Part shown: one piece after another, positions 26,665 to 37,446 of the stretch | Numbering within the stretch: the stretch's first letter is position 1 | Layout of the letters: every line of letters begins with the position of its first letter | Origin: Hepsetus odoe | Taxonomy: Eukaryota > Chordata > Actinopteri > Characiformes > Hepsetidae | DNA length: 64,000 nucleotides | Reading direction: 5' to 3' | Assembly (NCBI GenBank): GCA_017165825.1 | Contig: CM029387.1 | Span: 4,046,178 to 4,110,177 of the forward strand | Notes under the pieces: model-generated | Told to the model about the DNA's origin: nothing | The model's database searches: none | What the model saw: only the letters and a program-made list of their open reading frames with translations | Translations under genes and position numbers: made by a program

Positions 26665-29600
26665 TCACTCTTGACTGGTGCGCCTCTTCTCCAGCTTCTG
26701 TTTGAGCTCTTCCGTGAAAGCTGCTGCTGGGCCAGAAGGAGAGGGGAACCGTTAAAGGAGGACTGGATTGTTGCAGGGACTGACGTCACAATTCTAAACT
26801 AATGAAGCAAAAAATCTGAACTCAGAGCAACTTGTTTACATCAGTTTTAAGTGGGAAATTATACGTTTTTCATACTTGCTCAAAAAGATTCAGTGCATGC
26901 AATTAATGCAGTTATAATCAGCACTTAAAGGAATGTCCTTCACCCTCCAGAGATTTCTGTCATAATGGCAAAGCTTTTCTATGGAGATTACAGCTGTGCG
27001 TAATTACAGCTGTGTGTAATTATGGGTGTGTGTGTGCAGCTAAATTCATAGATCAGCAAAGGGTGCACCAAAGACTGAACCTTGTAATTATGTACATCTT
27101 GAATAAGAAGCATGCAGGGGGTGAGTGCCAGTTTATTTAACTTCCCTTGTTAGATGGGAAGTTGGGGGTCTGTTGTGTTTTTCTTTACTTCTTTGCTGTG
27201 TTAATTCTATTCCCTGTCCTCTTAATAAAATGTATTATTTTATTTGCATTATTTTCTATTTTCATAAGCAAATGAAAATTGTGCACAAAAATGAGCAGAA
27301 CCATAATATATTTCTTTCACTTGACTAGATCATTTCTGTAGGGCTGCTCACACTCACTCTGTGTCAGTGGCGAAGGGGAGAGAACCAGTCGTCTCATTGG
27401 GCTGGATGGGGAACCTGGAGGACTTAATGATCTTTGAGAAGGGCTTGGAGATTTTGTCTGTGACCTTAATGTCCATCTCTCTGGTCCTGTTCAACACACA
27501 CACACACGCACTCAATTCCACTTCAAATAGAAATCTATTTAGTGTGTTGGTGTTTTGTTCTGTATGATCCTCAGTATTTTGCATGTGTAAGAGAACCTGA
27601 AGGTTGTTCACCTTTCGGAGGCAGTGTAGGTCCTCTGGAGAAAGTGCTTGTACGTGCGCAGTGCAGAGTTCGCTCTCCATTTTCATCATTTGATGAAATG
27701 TACGCTGGTAGAATTACACCACACAATTCAGACAGTGAACAAATCAAACTGTTGTCTCCTCAGTTTTACATAAAACTGTTAACTTCAGGGCACACTTTCG
27801 TTTTAATTGTTAAATTTAACATTGATATTTGCTTATAAAAATAATATACAAAACAAAACATAACATTAACACGGGTACCATCCATTTTATATTTAATCTC
27901 TAGCAATGGTACAGATGAACAGTAATTGTGCGTTACACTAGTCATCAAACTGGTCATTTGATGTCATTAGTGTTTCATATGACTTGAAAGAACTGCACCC
28001 AATAAGATGGTTTAACGAAAACAAAGAACAACCTGAATGTACATTAATACATCTTGAAAGTTTTATATTAATTGGAACGGTTTATTTTTAACAAAAGGAA
28101 CACATCTACAGACAGGATTTAACAGACACGAAACCATTGAAATCTAATGTATATATACTTCGGCTGAAAATGATGATGCCAAAATGAATAGTTTTATATA
28201 TTTATAAAACCAGGAAAAACAGAAATATAAGAAAAATGTAGGATATAGACCTATGACTTCCATGTGTAAAATAATATAATCAACATTCAAATGTCTAAAT
28301 GAGTCCTTGCAGTGTACATATCCATGTTCACTGTATGTGTGTGTGTCAGTCATACTGATATTTTCTTCATAAGGCTCCTCCAGTAGAAAAGGTTGAAGAG
28401 TTCCTGCTGTCTTCTCTACCAGAGCGTTGATGACATCATGCAAGGTCGGACACGGTATCTGTGGAGAGAGAGAGAGAGAGAGAGAGAGACATGTCAAATT
28501 CACTTAAGTCTTTGCACTCATCTAGCTGTCTGTTCATTTTATCTGTTTGGAGAAGACGAATCCTTACACACCGGGTTTTCTACGTCAATGATGTAACCGC
28601 CCTGCTGCTTCTGGGTCACGCGGTAGTGTCTGAAGACTGAGCTGGAATAGGACGCATTGGGAGAAATCAAAGAGCAGAACAAAAAATCATGTTTTGAAGC
28701 CAACAGCAAAGTATGAGTGATTGAGCCCGACAGACAGTCCATCAGTGTGTGAGTAATCGAATACGTAAGAGACAGATTGAGGGATGGAAAAGGACAGAAA
28801 GATACATCAGAAAAAATAAAAAAGAAAACATATCGTTTCTGTGATTGAAGACAAAAACCTGATATCTTAAGTATTTATGACAGCTTTTATGCCAGATTTT
28901 AATCGGCCCTACATCCCCTGTGCATCAGGTTGAATGTCTACGTTCCTTTGCGATCTTAGATCTGCAGGATTCTGCAGGTGACCTTCATTAAATGCTGAAT
29001 GAAAAAGTGCCCAAGCCTTTCTATTATGCGTTTCAGCCTCGAATAATAAAATGGAGCAGAGAAATGAGAAGTGTGTTCTCATGTTATTTAACTGGAGGCC
29101 TTTAGCTATGACTCTACTATGCAGTCTTAAAATCACAGTAATAAAAACAGAATGTTGCATTTTAAGGAGTTAAGTGAGATTCAGGGACAAAGAGATCATT
29201 AAAATGTAATAGGACTGTTTTTTGTGGACTTCAGGGTTAAAAAAATTAAATATTTAGAATTTAAAAAGTATGTTTTGGACCCCTTTGGGATTTGTCCATA
29301 CGTCATGAAATATTCACACAGTGTAAAAATAAAGGACGAGTTTTCAGACAGTAGAAAATAATAGTCGCCATAATCAAAATTCCTGCATGCTCTAGCAAAA
29401 AGTTAGCTTTTTCATGTCCTACCCATTTAGGTCTTGACGTGTAGTGACAGCGAGGGACGTCCCGTCCCTGCCTGGCCTCAGCAGCATGTTGCCACAGTCT
29501 GGGTGCCTCTCTAACAGCACTTCTGCTTCTGTGCGCGAGACAGGCCTGAAACACCTGCTCCACACAGAAATACATACAAATAAATGACACGCATAGAAAT

Positions 29601-32600
29601 ACATATTCAGAATGTACGGTACTTTATATAATCATAATTCATATGCATAAAAATAAATACTCTCAATTATTCAAAGGAGATTATATGATTTCATGAACAA
29701 AGTTGCTCCAAGTCAGAATTCACCGCAGATCCCTGTGCTCTCTCTTCATCTAGCAGACCATTAAGATCATTTAGAGCATTTTAAATATACCATTTAAATG
29801 TGCTATTTCAATAGATCTCTACAGAACTTGTAGATTCAGGAGTGAGTGAAGGGGTTACATGTGATTCCTACCTTTTTTTAAAAACACTTTTAGCATGTAG
29901 AGGTTTTCTATAGTGTCCTGCTAACCTCAGGAAACACCCAAAAGCATTTACAGCAACACTCACGCAGGAATCTCCCCCACCAGAGGCAGGGACAGAGGAG
30001 AGGAGGGAGCTCTGGAAAGCAAGCGCTTTCGCCTCTGTCTCTCTTTCTCCACCACTTCCTTCAGCATGTGAAGTTGGCCCGGTAGCAGGGTCAGAGTCGT
30101 GGGCACGGCCAGCTGAGGGTCAGAAAGACGGGCAGCTTATTGACCTTTATACCCAGCGTCACTTTAGTGTACAGGCTGAAAGTGTATTCAGCAAATTAAA
30201 CACCAACAAGATACCAGGCACAGTTTAACATAAAGAAAAAAAAAAAAAAGAAACTTTGCCATAACATTTACAAAAGCCACATTTTATTATATATTATATA
30301 GTCTGTTTGAAGGCTGGCGACCTGTCCAGGGTGTGTCCCCGTCCTTCGCCTTGTGTGAGCTGGGATGGACTCCAGCACCCCCGTGACCCTAATTAGGACA
30401 AGTGGCCCAGAAAATGACTGACTGATATCTAGTCTGTTTGAACTAATTAATAAAACGGTTTCAAATATATATTTTTTAAGTCAATGAATGTGTGAATGTG
30501 GGTCTAATCGGTTCTTCGATGTATTCAGATCCTGGATTAAACACAGAGGTGGGAAGAAGTGAAAGTGAAGTAAAAGCGACAAAAAGGAAAATCAAGAAAA
30601 CAGAAATGCCACTTTTAAAATTTTTTTTTATATATTTAAAAAATACTGTAAATTTACTAAAACGTTGATTCCTGACCACTGTAATTATACTATAGATGCA
30701 TATAGGGGTTTGGATTTCTGGTGGAAAACAGTCAATATCAGCAAAGGTCACACAAACATGGACTATAAAAATAATAAGTTATATGCACCGTGTTTTAAAG
30801 ATTGAAGAAACTCATTCAGAAAAATCAGCATCTTATACTGTGCAGTTCATAAATATTAGGACAGGAACGCATCTTGTTTTTCAGGCGGCACTAACTAATG
30901 AAACACTGACTGTGACCGTGAAGTGACAATTGAGAGCTGGAAAGCCTCATCAAACATAACACGCCCTCCCATTCAATCTGACTTTCAGCACTTTAACCTC
31001 ATAATCATTTCAAATAGACTGTTTTAAAGCACGGAGCCAAAGCAATAAAAACCAAGTGACTTCCAGACACTGATCATAAGAACTGGAGCTCTTTTCCTTC
31101 AAGCGGTTGTAGGATTTGACATGTTTTGATGTGTCCATTTAGCTGATTTAAAGCGTAAATCCTTCCAAAGTGAAGATTTAAAAAAGATGAACTCAACGAA
31201 AGGGGTAACCTGAGCTTGTGCGCGCTCCTCTCAAAAGAAGCATACTGCAAATTCCAAAAGCATTAACATACAGAACAATGTATTAATGCAGGATTAAGGG
31301 ATTATGGTTAATGTGATTTATGGTGTCCTTTGTTCTGCTGAGCTCAAAGTGCTTATAAAAATACATGAGCTGACCTCGTTCTCTCACACAAACACCCAAC
31401 GCTAATTTACAGCCAACACGTCCATGATTTATTTCATGCTTGTGCTACTATGAATAGTGCTTATCTGCGCTGGGTTCTGTTTCTCAGTTAGTGGAATTAT
31501 TTGCTTCATTTCATCATGATAACAACAAATAAAAGAGCAGAAGTGGGCAAATTTGCAATCCGCACACTGGAACAAAACCTGATAATGCGCAATTTTAGAA
31601 ACACACAGCTGCAAGATAACATGGCACTACATGCTACACAGCACTTGTGTGCAGAAACATGCAAAATATATTCTTATTGCATGTCTCTATGCTTTCTCTG
31701 GAGTAAATGTATTTGAATGTAATAGACAGATAGACAGACAGACAGATTTATGAAAGACAGACAGATTAATGACAGACAGACAGACAGGCCGACATATTTA
31801 TGATTTATAGGCAGACAAAAAGGCAGATGGATAAACAGACAGGTAGACAGACAGACAGATGGATAGACAGACAGACAGAGACAGAAAGATGGATAAACAG
31901 ACAGATAGACAGATAAACAAACAGACAGATAGATGGATAGACAGACAGGTAGACGGAAAAACAGGCAGACAGACAGACAGACACAAACAGACAGAGATGG
32001 ATAGGCAGACAGACAGACAGATAGACAGACAGAAAGACAGACAGATAAACAGAGACAGACACATGGATAGACAGACAGATAAACAGACAGACAGAGAGAC
32101 AGACAGACAGATAGCTAGACAGACAGACAGATAGACAGATAAACAGACAGACAGATAGATGGACAGACAGACAGACAGATAGATAGATGGACAGACAGAC
32201 AGACACAGATAGTTAGTATATTTTCTTGGTCACTCTGGCGGAGTGATTAAAGCTGGTTAGGTTGCTCAGGATGCCCACTAGTCTGTCCAGTCTCTTGCTC
32301 TTATTATTTAGACTGCAGCTGGAGTTCAGACTGACTGAGTCGAGTCGTATGAACAGGACAGAGTCTGGTGTGCATCGCCGGCAGCCGCGTGCAGCTGGTG
32401 ACGAGCATTTCACTAAACAAACACACGCTTGTTTCCCCACAGAGCAGAGCGGATTCTTAACAACGACAGACATGTCAGTTATTTCCATCGCTTTCCTTTC
32501 AATAATATTTTAAATGACAAATGTCAGTATTATTGAAAAAATCAATGAATTTGATTGAATTTTTCTTGTAGCCCTAGAATTAATAGAATAACAAGAACTG

Positions 32601-34474
32601 AAGGCAAATTCATTTGATTGTTCTTGTGCAATGAACATTTTTTTATTCTATTCCATAAAATATTAACACTCTCAATGATCCTGTTTGATACGTTTGATAC
32701 CAAAAACTGTTTTAATGTTCATTTGAAAGGAGGTTTAAACGACGTTCTCTTCATGATCAGGACTATTTCAGACCACAGTGTGACTGACATTGGTATAGCC
32801 ATGGATTTGTAAAAAACAACCCCACACTGGAAGGCTTTTGTGCTTTTTCTGAGAGCTTTTATTTTCTGGCAGAAGTCAGAACCCAAAATCAGTCTGACAT
32901 TTTAGATTCCTGTGAAGTCAGTCAGGCAAGCCTAAAGAGACTCTGGTTTGAGTGGTTGGACTCAACGGCTGCAGGACGGCACTATTGGTTTTCCCATAAA
33001 CTCTGCTTTTGTTCAAAAGATCGTCTGACATTAAGCTCCCGTCCGACTGAAATTTAATACAGGACAAAAACAAAGAGGCGAAAAATAATACGCTGTACTC
33101 ACATCAACGACAGAATAGAGGAATCCTTTCCACAACTCGCGGGCCTCCAGGTTAGGAGCCTGAATAAAAGATGCAAAACAGTGAAAGATTTATTCAGTGA
33201 GTGAAAAATGAATTTTTTAAGGCTAAAACACTGACATTAATCCTTAAAAGCACATCACACTTTTTAGTCTGCTTTTTTACCACCCAGGAAAAACTCACCT
33301 GCCTATGTGTAACTGGAAAATGATCAACCTCTAGACTGGAACTCATGTGACTTGCTGGCCAAGAAGAGTATAAAATACTGCTTTAGCAGTCATATGACTT
33401 CTGGCACTGAAGTGAATGACAAGGCGGTAATTTAGACTACACTTAGGTCAACTCCCCATCCCAGTAACGGCCGACGACTTAATGTAGGATCAATGTTAAA
33501 ACCGTTCACTGTTCAAATTCCAGGATCTCTGGAAAGCGGAGAGTAACGGCAGCAGACGGAACCGCACGTGAATTATTAATTCAAAATGAAATCTGAGACT
33601 TTTATATCAAGAACTTCATTATCTGAGCTGATTTTCACTTCATAAAGTGCATTTGGACCCAAATAAAACGACCCGTCTCTGTGTCCTTACGCCACATCTT
33701 TGTATTAAAGGTCTGAATGCGCTACATGTGTTTTGATTGCACTCGGCAACGAGAGCACTAGTGCGGTCAGGCACGCATGTCGCATGGCTGGTTCGGAGTC
33801 ATAAACGCCACTCAAACCCCCAGGTATTGAACGCAGCTCCATCACATCACAGATAGCACTCCTACTGCGATAGAGCCCAGCCCTGGGGGCTGTCTACCCC
33901 TCCAGATTGCTGATGGTGACCTTAATCTCATGTGTCTCAGCTCCAGAGCATCCCATTTTGGTACTTGTCTGTGACAATTAAACAAGCTGTGTGTGTGTGT
34001 TTGTGTGTAACAGAACATGTGTTCTCAAACCTTAAAGTAGATGAATTCACCAATCAGCAGGGGTGTCTGAATACTTCTGGACGTTTAATGTTAAGTATAC
34101 AGCTGTTATTAAATGAGAAGTTTTAAAGACCAGAGAGCACAGAGCTTCTGAATGCTGACAGCTGAGAGTGCAAGAAATCACGAGTGACGCTGCGTCCATT
34201 AATAAAACCAATGAAAATGAACCATCTGTTAACGATTTGCTCTGGCTGGCTTTAACAGACAGATTACACTCTGTTTGTACTGTTTGAGTCGTTCCACAAA
34301 GAGCTGAACAGCTTTTATGTTATTAGAGCCGATTGTTGCTCACAGTGAGTTTGATCTCTCCATCCTTCATTCGCAGGTTCAGTCTGGCCGCCTCCAGATT
34401 CCGGTCCCGGCTGCAGTCGTCAATCAGAGACACAAACCCACTCAGGTCCAGCTTCTCTACGTACTGTTCCGGGA

Positions 34475-34538
<64 letters not shown>

Positions 34539-36426
34539 TATTTGGTGCCATGCCTATATTAGGAACTGGTTGTTAAATTAATTTTTAGAAAAATTAAATA
34601 GGTTCTCAAAAATCACTGCTATTGCCCCAGAGTTGCAAAAAAGCTTTTGCTATCCTCCCATATTTTTCTTTGAATGCTGCCAGGCCCTCTAATTAAAACA
34701 CAAGCACTGAATAAATACTTCATTTGTCTAAAATGAATCACTGATGCTGGGAAACTCACTAGAACACCCAATGCAAACCTGCATATCTGGCCTCATGTGT
34801 CTGATTCGGCAGCGGTGGACTACGGTTTAAGTAGCTGCTGTTGGTACTGAGAGGTTTAATACAAATACTTTTACAAATCTTTTCAGCTTGTAGACTGTAC
34901 CAGTTTTGTATTTGGACTGCTAAACGTATTCAGATCATTCAGTGATGCTTGGACGGATGGAGTAACAGGATGAAATGAATCAGGCTTGGAACATTATTGT
35001 CACAGAGGGCGAAGTATGATCGATTTGGGACGTGAACCACACAGCTTCCTCAAATCACTGTTCAGATCGTCTGCAACGCTTACATGCGAGTCCTTGGCGT
35101 TGTTGAAGAAATATAAAGTGTTGCCGCACAAGCACGTCCACAGACGCCGCGAGACCTGCGTAGGGAGATGAAAGATGCCTGTTTAGTGATTCATTTTACA
35201 AAACGTTTTACAAAAACTTTTTTTTATTAGTTTTTTTTATTTTAAATGTTAAAAACAAGCAAGTTAGCCCAAAGATGTGTTTGTATTTAGTAGCTGTGCT
35301 TAAATACCAGCCTCACATATGTGGCACCGAATATCCTGCCTGTGGGCGGTACGGGGGCCGTCACCTGGTTCTGGGTTTGATTTCCAGCTGGGACAGACTG
35401 GACAGAGTATAAAAATTATGCCATGGTGTTTGATTTTTGAACTTCTTATCATTAAAACATAATTATAATCCATTTATAATCTTAACCATATTGCTGGACG
35501 ATTGTGCCGACCTAACATTTTGGGGGTTTAGGATGAATACTACAGTACTGTGCAAAAGTTTCAGGCAGGTGTGGAAAAATGCTGTAAACAAAGAACACTT
35601 TCAGAAATGGAAGTGTTCATCATTTATTTTCATCAATCAACAAAATGCAGTGAATGAACAAAAGAGAATCTAAATCAAATCAATATTTGGTGTGACCACC
35701 CTTTGCCTTCAAAACAGCATCAGCTCTTCTAGGTACACTTGCACACGGTTTTTGAAGGAACTCGGCCGGTAGGTTGTTCCAAACATCTTGGAGAACTGAG
35801 CACAGATCTTCTGTGGATGTAGCTTCCTCACATCCTTCTGTCTCTTCATGTGATCCAGACACACTGGATGATGCTGAGATCAGGGCTCTGTGGGGCCAGA
35901 AGAACTGATGCTGGTTTGAAGAAAAAAGGTAGAAACACCGGATATTAATCTGATTTAGATTTTCCTTTTGTTCGCTCACTTTAAATTTTGCAAATTGATA
36001 AAAAATAAACAAACAATCATTATTTATATTTCTGAAAGCATTCTTTGTTTACAGCATTTTTTCACACCTGCCTATATTACTGTATATATTATTGTGATGT
36101 ACTGAAAAAGTATTCAAAATAAACAGGTTTTACAGAATAAAATCATTCACTTGAAAACTGATAAAAACTTTTTAAAGAAAGTTCCATAAGCAAGTGTGTC
36201 CGAGCTGGATTTAAGAGATTGGTGCACAGGAGCCTCCATTTCTTCTTCACTGCATATGCAGATGCCTGATTGGTCACATTTGGGGTACAAGGGGAGAGTG
36301 TGTCTCCCCTGATCTGATCAGGACGAGCTGTCAAAAGACTTTCTTCTCCAGCCATCTTCACCTTCCAGTCAAATCCAAATAAAGCAAAAATAATGATAGT
36401 AGGTGTATGTGCTTTTATTACAAACT

Positions 36427-36466
<40 letters not shown>

Positions 36467-36814
36467 TAGAAGCATAAAGCACCATAAAACATCCTCCTGG
36501 TTAATTCTCCATGTGGTCCTTTCAGCACAGTCACACCGAGCAGTAAACCTCAACACACTACTTTCCTTTAAAGCATTTGTCAGTTTCATCACCATCGTCT
36601 CATCATCTGCCAAGGCACTCTCCCTCTCACACACACACACACACACTCACACACACACAGCATCCTTAATCTGGCTTGCCAGTCTGCTGATTGCAAGGCA
36701 AAGGGCCGTCATTTCTGTGCTCCTCTCTCCTAATTCTCCACAGCCTGTCTTGCCAAATCCACAGCTCAGTGGCGGCTTACGCCCCCTGAGGGTTCACAGA
36801 GCACAGCTGCCCTG

Positions 36815-36881
<67 letters not shown>

Positions 36882-37040
36882 CCACGTAGCCCCTCTGCAC
36901 CTGACCCTCCGTCCCCCCCGGAATATCAATTTTATGTCTGTCTCTCTTTGTCTGCATTTCCCCCCATTACATTTTACTTAAGAGCCAGCTGATGCCCAAC
37001 ACTTAACCATAAATCATTTCACACACTGACCTGCAGAGAG

Positions 37041-37071
<31 letters not shown>

Positions 37072-37210
37072 ACACACTGATCATTCCAGCCACTCTGCTG
37101 TCAACAAATTTCAGGAGTGAGGAAACAAACCCTGTTACAGAACTGGGAAAGTAGATTGTGTCACTAGGCAGCTGGCAGGATCAGATTCTCCTTCGAACAA
37201 CCCAGAGAAA

Positions 37211-37260
<50 letters not shown>

Positions 37261-37415
37261 GAATCAAATTCTCCTCGGAGGAGCTAGGAGAAATCACATT
37301 ACGTCCCAAATGATTGGTCCATAAAAAATGTGATGAAACTGATTTGAAACCAGCTTTGTTAATGAGAAACAGGGAAACTCCTGACCTTCTAGGTGTTTAA
37401 TCTGTATTAGGCTGA

Positions 37416-37446
<31 letters not shown>

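Noticed and set aside
26385..26789. 134-residue ORF on - over the last stap2 exon
   Set aside because: Out of frame with the STAP2 C-terminal motif TEELKQKLEKRR; it is the shadow frame of exon 10 and the 3' UTR.
31798..32206. Long ORFs on both strands (Cys/Leu/Ser-rich and Arg/Gln/Thr-rich)
   Set aside because: Pure products of the GACA/GATA array inside stap2 intron 4.
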